A stretch of 64,000 nucleotides of DNA from Corallococcus macrosporus. GTDB taxonomy: Bacteria; Myxococcota; Myxococcia; Myxococcales; Myxococcaceae. The stretch's first letter is position 1. Each line of letters opens with the position of its first letter. The notes below the pieces were generated by a model that saw nothing but the letters and a program-made list of their open reading frames with translations, did not search any database and was not told where the DNA came from. Location of the stretch: NCBI RefSeq assembly GCF_017302985.1, contig NZ_JAFIMU010000007.1:124001-188000 (forward strand), in the 5' to 3' direction. Of this stretch, positions 52,606 to 61,308 are shown in pieces. Position numbers and translations under genes: made by a program.

Positions 52606-53718
52606 TCAGCCGCGCGGAGGCGTCGCGGGCAGGTGCACGGTGAAGCGCGCGCCGCCCAGCGGACCGTCCTCCACCTGGAGGGTGCCGCCGTGCTGGGTGA
52701 CGATGGCGTGCACGATGGAGAGCCCCAGCCCGCTGCCGCTCGCCTTCGTCGTGAAGAAGGGCTCGAAGAGCCTCCCGCGTGCGTCCTCCGGCACGCCGGG
52801 TCCACTGTCGTCCACGAGGAGGGCGACCTCACCTCCGCGTGCGCTCGCGCTGAAGCGCACCCGGCCTCCTGGCGGCGTCGCCTCCAGTGCGTTGAGCGCC
52901 AGGTTCAGCAGCACCTGCCGCAGCCGCTCCTCCTCGCCCCACACCTCCAGGGGCCCCGGGGGCTCCACGTCCAGCGCCACGCCGCGCTGCTCGGCCTGCC
53001 AGGCCAGCAGGCCCCCCACCCGCTCGAACAGCGGCGCCACCGCCACGGCGGCCGACCGGAACTCGCGCGGGCGGGCGAACTGGAGGAAGTCCTCGAGGAT
53101 GTGGTCCAGGCGGCGGATCTCATCCCGCACCAGCAGGAGCGGCTCCAGCAGCGGGCCCTGGACGTCCTGCTCCAGCCTGCGCACGCGCCGCTCCAGGACG
53201 GTGAGCTGCAGGACGGCGGCGTTGAGGGGGTTGCGGATTTCATGGGTCAGGCCCGCGGTCAGCGTGCCCACCGCGGCCAGCTTCTCCGTCACCTGCGCCC
53301 GCCGAGCCAGCACCTGCTTCTCGCGGTGCAGCCGCACCTGGCGCAGCGCCTGCTCCAGGGTCACCAGCAGCTCCGGCGTGGCGCAGGGCTTGAGCAGGTA
53401 CGCGCACGCGCCCGCGTGCACCGCGGCCACCGCCGCCTCCAGCATGCCCAGGCCGGTGAGCAGCACCACCTCTCCGTCCGGCACCAGCGCCTTGAGCTGG
53501 GGGGCGAGCTTCGTGCCCTCGCCGTCTGGCAGCCGGATGTCCACCAGCGCCACGTCGAAGCCCGACGGCGCGTGCGCGAGCGCCCCCGCGCAGCTCGTCG
53601 CGCTGGAGACCGCGTAGCCCTGGTCCTCCAGCAGCTCCTTCATGTTGTCCAGGAACGCCGCGTTGTCATCCACCACCAGCACCCGGGGCCGCTCCCCCGC
53701 GCCGCCCGGCGCCGTCAC
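52606..53718 (-). CDS. Hybrid histidine kinase with N-terminal receiver domain
   Basis: About 370 residues, soluble. The receiver (about 10-125) has VVDDN, phospho-acceptor D60 (VALVDIRLPDGEG) and YLLKP. The HisKA helix carries H159 in LTAGLTHEIRNPLN, and the ATPase domain shows the N-box LNLALNALEATPP, DDSGPGVP and GSGLGLSIVHAI. Because input arrives at a receiver, it should act as a phosphorelay or receiver-gated kinase. GTG 53718 overlaps the stop of the upstream gene as GTGA, so it is the last member of the coupled four-gene operon that starts at 56997. Confidence 0.9.
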   Translation of the reverse strand: MTAPGGAGERPRVLVVDDNAAFLDNMKELLEDQGYAVSSATSCAGALAHAPSGFDVALVDIRLPDGEGTKLAPQLKALVPDGEVVLLTGLGMLEAAVAAVHAGACAYLLKPCATPELLVTLEQALRQVRLHREKQVLARRAQVTEKLAAVGTLTAGLTHEIRNPLNAAVLQLTVLERRVRRLEQDVQGPLLEPLLLVRDEIRRLDHILEDFLQFARPREFRSAAVAVAPLFERVGGLLAWQAEQRGVALDVEPPGPLEVWGEEERLRQVLLNLALNALEATPPGGRVRFSASARGGEVALLVDDSGPGVPEDARGRLFEPFFTTKASGSGLGLSIVHAIVTQHGGTLQVEDGPLGGARFTVHLPATPPRG

Positions 53719-54416
53719 GCGCGGCCCCCGTGCACCTGCTCGAGCGCGGCGAGCAGCGCCCCGGTGTCGAAGGGCTTGCGGACACAGCGGCCCTCGAAGT
53801 CCTCGGGCAGCGCCTCCGGATAGGCCGTGACGACGAAGGGGGTGGCCGAGGGGAAGCGCTCCCGCACGCGGCACAGCGCCTCGCCGTCGCGGCCGCCCGG
53901 CACGCGCAGGTCCACGAGCGCGGCGAAGGGGCGCACCGACTGGAGCCCCGCCACCTCCGGCACCGAGTGCGCGACCACGGACGTGAAGCCGCGCTCGCGC
54001 AGCAGCTCCGTGAGGTTGTCCGTGAGCTGCGCGTCGTCCTCCACCAGCACGACGAGCCCGTCGCGGCGCGCCCGCGCGAGCAGCTCCACCAGCGCGGGCA
54101 CCGGCACCGGCTTGGGCAGCACCGCGAGCACGCCCTCCGCGTGTGCGCGCGCCAGCTCGGCCTCCCCCGGATGCGCGGTGACGACGATGGCCGCGAGCCC
54201 CGGGTCCCGCTGGCGCAGGTGGTGCACCAGCGAGGCGCCGCTCATCCCGGCCATGCGCATGTCGGTGATGAGCACGTCGTAGCGCTCGGCGCGCGCGGCC
54301 TGGAGCGCGGCCTCGCCGCAGTCCACCACGGTGGTCGTATGGCCCGCGTCCTCGAGGATCTCCGCCAGGTTCTCGGCGAAGGCCCGGTTGTCATCCACCA
54401 CCAGGAAGCGGCCCAT
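53715..54416 (-). CDS. Double-receiver response regulator without output domain
   Basis: 233 residues made of two receiver domains and nothing else. The first has VVDDN, D52 (VLITDMRMAGMSG), the T of VVTAH and K102 (LPKP). The second has LVEDD, D169 (AALVDLRVPGG), VTAYP and VRKPF. Such proteins pass phosphate between kinases or act as sinks. Its ATG overlaps the stop of the globin-coupled kinase gene by one base (TGATG) and its own stop overlaps the next gene, so it probably connects the two kinases. Confidence 0.88.
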   Translation of the reverse strand: MGRFLVVDDNRAFAENLAEILEDAGHTTTVVDCGEAALQAARAERYDVLITDMRMAGMSGASLVHHLRQRDPGLAAIVVTAHPGEAELARAHAEGVLAVLPKPVPVPALVELLARARRDGLVVLVEDDAQLTDNLTELLRERGFTSVVAHSVPEVAGLQSVRPFAALVDLRVPGGRDGEALCRVRERFPSATPFVVTAYPEALPEDFEGRCVRKPFDTGALLAALEQVHGGRA

Positions 54417-55593
54417 CAGGAAGGCTCCGGCGTCAGGGGAAGCTCCACCACGAAGCGGGCCCCTCCCGGCCCACCCCGGGTGGGAGCGTAGCCAATCCCG
54501 CCGCCATGCCGCTCGAGGATGCGCCGCACGAGCGCCAGTCCCAGCCCCAGCCCCCGCGCCTTCGTGGTCATCAGCGGTTCGAAGACACGCGCGCGGATGG
54601 CCGGGTCCAGGCCCGGCCCGCTGTCCTCCAGCGCCAGGCGGATCCGCCGCGCGCCGTCCTCCGGAAGGTCCGCCGTCAGCCGCACCTCGCCTTCGCGCTC
54701 GCCCAGGGCCTGCACGGCGTTCTGCAGCAGGTTCACGAAGACCTGCCGCAACTGCACCGCGTCCCCCTCCACGGAGGGCAGGGCCTCCAGCCCTTGCGCG
54801 TGCACGCGCACGTGCCCCGGCGGCGCGACGGCCTCCAGCGCGGACGTCCACACCTCCGCGAGCCGCAGCGGCGCGCGCACGAGCGGGCGGGAGCGGATCA
54901 TGTCCAGCAGGCTGGTGACGATGTGGTTGGCGACCGCCACCTGTTCGCCGATGCGGTCCAGGTGCTTGACCACGCGCGCGTCCTCCTGCGTGGCGGGGCG
55001 GCCCTTGAGGATGAAGAGCGAGGTTTCAATCACGCCCAGGGGGTTGCGCAGCTCGTGTCCGATGGAGCCCACGAGCTGCCCGAAGGTCGCCAGCCGCTCG
55101 GCCCGGGCCGCCTGGGCCAGCAGGTCCTCGCGGTACGTGTGCAGCATGATGGCGAGCTCCAGGTCGAGGATCTTCCCCAGCGCCCGGTTCAGGCTCGCGG
55201 CCCGCGCGGGCGCGTCATGCAGCGCCTCCTCCAGCACCGCCATGAACTCCTGGCGCAGCAGGTTCATGGCGCCGAACATGTAGTGCTGCGGCAGGTGGAT
55301 GCGCACGTGCACCCGTCCGATGCGGCAGCGGCGCTCGAAGTACGCCGCGTCCCACGGCCCCAGCAGCAGCGACCCCATCCAGTCCTGGAGCGTCACCTTG
55401 AGGTGGCCCACCTGGCTCTCACCACCCTCCAGCGCCTTGCGCGCCTCCGGGTGTTCGAGGATGCGCCGGTAGAAGACGTCCGCGATGCGCTCGAAGTGCG
55501 CGCAGGCGATGGGGTGCAGTTCCCGCAGGGCCTCTCCGTCCTCGGGGGAGAAGCCCACGTAGCGCTGGAGCTCCGCCAGGACGTTGTCGTCCG

Positions 55594-55618
<25 letters not shown>
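54416..55618 (-). CDS. Globin-coupled sensor histidine kinase
   Basis: 400 residues, soluble. Residues of about 10-165 form a protoglobin domain: [29 protein letters not shown] (Y50 at the distal B10 position) and [12 protein letters not shown] with H104 as proximal heme ligand. The kinase core has H188 in [14 protein letters not shown]-box [12 protein letters not shown] and [21 protein letters not shown]. It should bind heme and sense O2 (or another diatomic gas) and adjust phosphorylation of the NtrC-type regulator encoded just upstream, whose end overlaps it by 25 bases. Confidence 0.9.
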
Positions 55619-56997
<1,379 letters not shown>

Positions 56998-57059
56998 GCC
57001 TCCGATTACTACCAGACCTGGAGCGGCGGGAGAGGCTTGGAGGAGAGGGGCCAGGAGCG

Positions 57060-57449
57060 TCATCGGTCCGTGTCCCGGGCCCGCGCGTCCGCGCACGTCA
57101 GGCAGCAGCGCGCCTCGGGGACGGCCAGCAGCCGCTGCCGGCCGATGGCGCCCCCGCACTGCTCGCAGCCGCCGAAGCGGCCTTGCGCGATGCGCTCGAG
57201 CGCCGCCTCCACCTCCTCCAGCTCGCGCGGTGGGCAGAGCGCTCCCCGCACGGGCGGGCAGCCGTCCCCCGCGCCGCCGGCCGGAGCGGGCCCTTCCACG
57301 CACGACGCCCGCAGCGCGCTCTGGCGGGACAGCAGCATCTGCCGCGCCCGGTTCACCATGGGGTCGCCGCGCACGGCGTCCTCCGGCCCGGTCCGGCGAT
57401 GCGGCCCACGGCTCCCAGCGGCTGTCGTGTCTTCACGTTCCAGGTCCAT
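57060..57449 (-). CDS. DksA/TraR-type zinc-finger protein
   Basis: 129 residues. A charged N-terminal part and a coiled-coil-like helix (RELEEVEAALERIAQGRFG) precede the zinc finger CEQCGGAIGRQRLLAVPEARCCLTCA, which has the C-x2-C-x17-C-x2-C spacing of the family when counted across it. DksA-type proteins enter the RNA polymerase secondary channel and modulate initiation. The N-terminal half is Arg/Gly-rich and not family-like. It is 7 bases downstream of a membrane transporter gene and 62 bases upstream of the NtrC-type gene, so all may be cotranscribed. Confidence 0.87.
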   Translation of the reverse strand: MDLEREDTTAAGSRGPHRRTGPEDAVRGDPMVNRARQMLLSRQSALRASCVEGPAPAGGAGDGCPPVRGALCPPRELEEVEAALERIAQGRFGGCEQCGGAIGRQRLLAVPEARCCLTCADARARDTDR

Positions 57450-57456
57450 GAGAGCC

Positions 57457-58503
57457 TCAGGGGGCCGGGGGGAGTGACAGGGGAACAGGACGCTTGCGCC
57501 GCGCCGCGAGCACGCCCGGCACCGCGAGCACCGCGACGGCCACCGTCACCAGCGCGGCGCCCGCCAGCTCCCGCACGCTCACGCCGGGGAGCCCCAGCCA
57601 CACGGAGAGCACGAACGTCGCGCCCACGCCCGCGAACACGCTGGAGGCGCGGTTGATGGGCACCGTGAAGGTGTTCTCCCGCGCATCCAGCAGCACCAGC
57701 CCGCCGAAGATGCCGCTGCCCTGGGACAGCAACCCCACGGCCAGCTCCACGGGCAGCGAGGGCCGCGTGAACATCCCGGTGAAGCCCTCGCGCAGCGCTT
57801 CCGCCGCGCCCCCCACGCCCACCAGGGCCCACAGCGACAGCAGGACGACGAGCGCGGGCGCGGCCACCATCTGCTCCTCCACGAAGTAGCGCTCGCGCGC
57901 GCCGGGCACGTGGTTCTTCGCCAGCCGGCTCATGAAGCGCAGCCGCACGAAGTAGCTGACGACGTACACGGCCCAGTCCAGCGCGGCCACCCAGGAGAGG
58001 CGCGGGTCCGCGCCCGGCCCCGTGGCGACGAGCAGCGCCGCGAGGCTCACGCCCAGCGCCACGCGCGAGGGCCACGCGACGTGCCGGCCACTCACCGCGT
58101 CCACCACGGGCGCCAGCACCAGCACGCCGCCGCGCATGAGCAGCATCATGAAGACGATGGAGGTGCCGTCGAAGGTGTACGCCAGCGTGGTGGTGGCGAT
58201 GATGCCCGTGGTGCACAGGCCCGACAGGAACGTCCAGCGCCCCGGCCACGGCAGCTCCACCGGCCCGAAGCGCCGGCGCCCCGCGTGCCGGAAGGAGCCG
58301 CTCCACGCCAGGTAGGCGAACATCCCCACCAGCGTGGCCAGCGCCGTGGAGGGCAGCAGCACGAAGCCCGGCAGCCCCCCGCTCATGCCCGGCAGGGCCC
58401 CCAGGCTCAGCGCCTTCGTCAGCGCGCTGTAGGGCAGGTAGCAGGCGAAGTAGCCCAGCGCGAACCACCCGATGGAGACCGGGGCCTTCGGGGGCGCGCT
58501 CAT
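57457..58503 (-). CDS. Multipass membrane protein, EamA/DMT-like transporter
   Basis: 348 residues with about ten hydrophobic segments and short loops (IGWFALGYFACYLPYSALT, LSGLCTTGIIATTTLAYTF, IVFMMLLMRGGVLVLAPVV, VAALDWAVYVVSYFV, ALVVLLSLWALVGVG, ALVTVAVAVLAVPGVLAA). The layout and the TSIVFMMLLMRGGVLVLAP segment, which resembles the fourth helix region of EamA proteins, suggest a drug/metabolite-type transporter; the substrate is unknown. ATG 58503 overlaps the stop of a very small upstream zinc-finger-like gene (ATGA). Confidence 0.7.
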   Translation of the reverse strand: MSAPPKAPVSIGWFALGYFACYLPYSALTKALSLGALPGMSGGLPGFVLLPSTALATLVGMFAYLAWSGSFRHAGRRRFGPVELPWPGRWTFLSGLCTTGIIATTTLAYTFDGTSIVFMMLLMRGGVLVLAPVVDAVSGRHVAWPSRVALGVSLAALLVATGPGADPRLSWVAALDWAVYVVSYFVRLRFMSRLAKNHVPGARERYFVEEQMVAAPALVVLLSLWALVGVGGAAEALREGFTGMFTRPSLPVELAVGLLSQGSGIFGGLVLLDARENTFTVPINRASSVFAGVGATFVLSVWLGLPGVSVRELAGAALVTVAVAVLAVPGVLAARRKRPVPLSLPPAP

Positions 58504-58604
58504 CGTCCACGCGCCGCGCAGCGCGGGCAGCACCGCGCCTCGGGCGGTGCCAGGAGCCGCGCGGGCTCGATGCGCGCTCCGACTGCGTCCCGCATGGCAT
58601 CCAT
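58500..58604 (-). CDS. Very small degenerate DksA/TraR-like finger protein
   Basis: 34 residues from ATG 58604, which has GGAGGT 6 bases upstream; an ATG at 58673 in frame gives 57 residues but no ribosome site. Its end IEPARLLAPPEARCCPRCAARG aligns with the finger half of the DksA/TraR-like protein one gene downstream (RQRLLAVPEARCCLTCA), keeping the second Cys pair. The first CxxC is replaced by RDAV. Its stop overlaps the start of the transporter gene (ATGA), a sign that it is translated. It could be a functional micro-protein or a decayed duplicate. Confidence 0.45.
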   Translation of the reverse strand: MDAMRDAVGARIEPARLLAPPEARCCPRCAARGR

Positions 58605-58854
58605 GGCTCGACCTCCGGTGCGCGCCCGGAAGGGTCCGGGGTCGGGTCCATCCAGTTTCAGGATGCGTGCCATGGCCGCGCCAGGGAGGGCCGGGGGCGC
58701 CCCCGCAGGAATTGCGCGGCCCCGCGTGCGCTCCGCAACGCTTGCGCCCCGCGGCACTCCGGACCGATGTCACCGCCGCGCATGGCGGATGCAAGGTGCG
58801 GGGACGGAAAAGCTCGCGGCCGCGCCGTCCAGCGGTCCCCCAAGGAACACGTCC
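58605..58854. other. Divergent intergenic region between small zinc-finger gene and D-lactate dehydrogenase
   Basis: About 250 bases should hold promoters for the operon read leftward from 58604 and for the dehydrogenase gene. The stretch is GC-rich, contains no convincing longer gene, and shows no clear sigma-70 or sigma-54 (-24/-12) element by eye. Confidence 0.4.
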
Positions 58855-59871
58855 ATGCGCATCGCCTTCTTCGACACCCACCGCTTCGACCGCACGGCCT
58901 TCGAGGCGGCCAACGCCACGTCCGGCCACGCCCTCACCTGGTTCGAGCCCCGCCTGACGTCCCAGACGGTGGGGCTGGCGGCGGGCTTCCCCGCGGTGTG
59001 CTCCTTCGTGAACGACCGGCTGGACGGCCCCTGCCTCCAGGCGCTGGCGGCGGGCGGCACGCGGCTGGTGGCGCTGCGCTCGGCGGGCTTCAACCACGTG
59101 GACCTGGAGGAGGCGGGCCGGCTGGGCATGGCCGTCGTGCGCGTCCCCGAGTACTCGCCGCAGGCCGTGGCGGAGCACACCGCCGCGCTGGTGCTCGCGC
59201 TCAACCGCAAGGTGCACCGCGCCTATGCCCGGGTGCGGGAGTGGAACTTCTCGCTGGACGGGCTGGTGGGGTTCGACCTGCACGGCAGGACGGTGGCCCT
59301 GGTGGGGCTGGGGCGCATCGGCCGGGCCACCGCGCGCATCTTCCACGGCTTCGGCTGCCGGCTGCTCGCGGTGGACCCCCGGCTGTCCGCGGACGACGCG
59401 AAGGCGCTGGGGCTGGAGCCCGTGACGCTGGAGGACGCGCTGGGCCGCGCGGACATCCTCTCGCTGCACGTGCCCCTCACGCCCGCCACGCGCCACCTCA
59501 TCGACGCGAAGGCGCTCGCCCGCATGAAGCCCGGGGCCATGCTCATCAACACCGGGCGCGGGGCGCTCATCGACAGCCACGCCCTGCTGGGCGCGCTCAA
59601 GTCCGGCCACCTGGGCGCGGCCGGCCTGGACGTGTACGAGGAGGAGGAGGGCATCTTCTTCCAGGACCTCTCCGGCCAGGTGCTCCAGGACGACGTGCTC
59701 GCGCGCCTCCTGACGTTCCCCAACGTGCTCGTCACCGCGCACCAGGCCTTCCTCACCCGCGAGGCGCTGGACGCCATTGCCCGGACCACGCTGCAGAGCG
59801 TGACGCGCTTCGAGCGGGGCGAGCCCCTGGGGGTGACGGAGGTCCGGGCCGAGCAGGTGCTCCCGCGCTGA
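58855..59871 (+). CDS. ldhA: D-lactate dehydrogenase (2-hydroxyacid dehydrogenase family)
   Basis: 338 residues. NAD-binding motif GLGRIG (151-156) with the acidic residue of VDPR after the next strand, and the catalytic set R235 (NTGRGALID), E264 (DVYEEEEG) and H296 (TAHQAFLT). LRSAGFNHVDLEEAGRLGM and the YEEEEGIFFQDLS insertion are typical of fermentative D-lactate dehydrogenases of the LdhA type. It reduces pyruvate to D-lactate when respiration is limited. AAGGA lies 9 bases before ATG 58855. The neighbouring oxygen-sensor operon makes low-oxygen control attractive, though no binding site was found. Confidence 0.92.
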   Translation: MRIAFFDTHRFDRTAFEAANATSGHALTWFEPRLTSQTVGLAAGFPAVCSFVNDRLDGPCLQALAAGGTRLVALRSAGFNHVDLEEAGRLGMAVVRVPEYSPQAVAEHTAALVLALNRKVHRAYARVREWNFSLDGLVGFDLHGRTVALVGLGRIGRATARIFHGFGCRLLAVDPRLSADDAKALGLEPVTLEDALGRADILSLHVPLTPATRHLIDAKALARMKPGAMLINTGRGALIDSHALLGALKSGHLGAAGLDVYEEEEGIFFQDLSGQVLQDDVLARLLTFPNVLVTAHQAFLTREALDAIARTTLQSVTRFERGEPLGVTEVRAEQVLPR

Positions 59872-59883
59872 AGGCCCGGCCCC

Positions 59884-61308
59884 CTACTCCAGCGTCACGC
59901 GCTCGCCGTCGCGCGCCACGCGCACATGCCAGCCCATGCGTTCGCGGATGCTCTCCGCCAGCGCCTGGCTGGCGTCGGGCTCTCCGTGGACGAGCCAGGT
60001 CTCGCGCGGGGGGCGCGGGAACGTGCGCAGCCAGCCGAGCAGCTCCTCCCGGTCCGCGTGCGCCGACAGGCCGTCCACCGTCTCCACGCGCGCCCGCACG
60101 GGGACGTCCTCGCCGTGGATGCGCACCCGGGCCGCGCCGTCCTGGAGCGCGCGCCCCCGGGTGCCCACGGCCTGGTGGCCCACGAGCACCACCGTGTTGC
60201 GCACGTCCGGCAGCAGGTGCTTCAGGTGGTGCAGCACCCGGCCGCCCGTGGCCATGCCGCTGGCCGCGAGGATGACGCGGGGGCCCGTCCTCTCCGTCAG
60301 CGCCCGGGACTCCTCCGGGGTGCGCACCCAGTGGCGCTCCGAGGCGCACAGCGGACAGCGCGCCTGTCCGGTGAGCCGCAGCATGTCCACGTCATGGTCC
60401 TCCGGGTGGCGGCAGTAGAGCTCCGTCACGTCCTGCGCCATGGGGCTGTCCAGGAACACGGGCACGTGCGGCAGGCGCTGCTCGGCGCGCAGGCGGTGCA
60501 GCGTCCAGAGCAGCTCCTGCGCGCGCCCCACCGCGAAGACGGGGATGACCACCGCGCCGCCCTGGTGGGCCGTGCGCGTGATGATGCGCGCCAGGTGCCC
60601 CTCCGGCCAGGTCGCGTGCACGCGGTCGCCATAGGTGGACTCCAGCAGCAGCACGTCCGCCCCGGGCACGGCTTCCGGGTCGCGCAGGATGGGACGGCCC
60701 GGACGCCCCAGGTCCCCGGAGAAGACCAGGTGGCGCGCGGCGTCTCCCCTCCCCCAGGCCACGTCCACCGTGGCCGAGCCAAGGATGTGGCCCGCGCGCC
60801 GGAACGTCACCTCCAGCCCCGCCCCCACCGAGAAGGGCGTGCCGTAGGGGTGCGTGCGCAGGAGCGCGAGCGCACGCCGCGCGTCCTCCACCGTGTAGAG
60901 CGGCAGCGCGGGCTGGTGCTTCGTGTAGCCGTGGCGGTTGGCCCGCTCCGCGTCCTCCTCCTGGAGGTACGCGGAGTCGAGCAGCAGCGGGCCCAGCAGG
61001 TCCGCCGTGCCCGGCGTGCAGTGGACGGCCCCCTGGAACCCGCCGCGCACCAGCAGCGGCAGGGCCCCGGAGTGGTCCAGGTGGGCGTGGCTGAGGACCA
61101 CGGCGTCCAGCGTCACCGGGTCGAACGGCGGCGGCGCCCAGTTGCGCTGGCGCAGGGCCTTGAGCCCCTGGAACAGGCCGCAGTCGAGCAGCACACGGCC
61201 CTTCTCGCGGCCCTCCCGCTCCAGCAGGAACCGGGAGCCGGTGACGGTGCCCGCCGCCCCCAGGAACCGCAGCGAGACCGTGGACGCCGCCTCATCCCTC
61301 ACGTTCAT
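59884..61308 (-). CDS. Metallo-beta-lactamase/beta-CASP exonuclease-like protein
   Basis: 474 residues. The metal motif is H74-A-H76-L-D78-H79 (LSHAHLDHSG), followed by further motifs (FRRAGHILGSATV, FSGDLGRPGRPI, LLESTYGDR). A beta-CASP domain follows (about 190-350: AVVIPVFAVGRAQELLWTL, VFLDSPMAQDVTELY), and the RNA-specificity (RMMBL) motif is VDGLSAHADREELLGWL. Relatives of the YSH1/CPSF-73 group are RNA nucleases; the bacterial role is poorly known. A Cys pair in ARCPLCASERHW is an unusual insertion. ATG 61308 overlaps the stop of the P-type ATPase gene (ATGA) with AAGGAG 6 bases upstream, so both are coupled. Confidence 0.9.
   Translation of the reverse strand: MNVRDEAASTVSLRFLGAAGTVTGSRFLLEREGREKGRVLLDCGLFQGLKALRQRNWAPPPFDPVTLDAVVLSHAHLDHSGALPLLVRGGFQGAVHCTPGTADLLGPLLLDSAYLQEEDAERANRHGYTKHQPALPLYTVEDARRALALLRTHPYGTPFSVGAGLEVTFRRAGHILGSATVDVAWGRGDAARHLVFSGDLGRPGRPILRDPEAVPGADVLLLESTYGDRVHATWPEGHLARIITRTAHQGGAVVIPVFAVGRAQELLWTLHRLRAEQRLPHVPVFLDSPMAQDVTELYCRHPEDHDVDMLRLTGQARCPLCASERHWVRTPEESRALTERTGPRVILAASGMATGGRVLHHLKHLLPDVRNTVVLVGHQAVGTRGRALQDGAARVRIHGEDVPVRARVETVDGLSAHADREELLGWLRTFPRPPRETWLVHGEPDASQALAESIRERMGWHVRVARDGERVTLE

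Noticed and set aside
58700-58790. Possible sigma-54 -24/-12 promoter for D-lactate dehydrogenase
   Set aside because: A GG-N10-GC spacing occurs in GCGCGGCCCCGCGTGCGC, but the flanking bases do not match TGGCACG and TTGC; in DNA this GC-rich such spacing is expected by chance.
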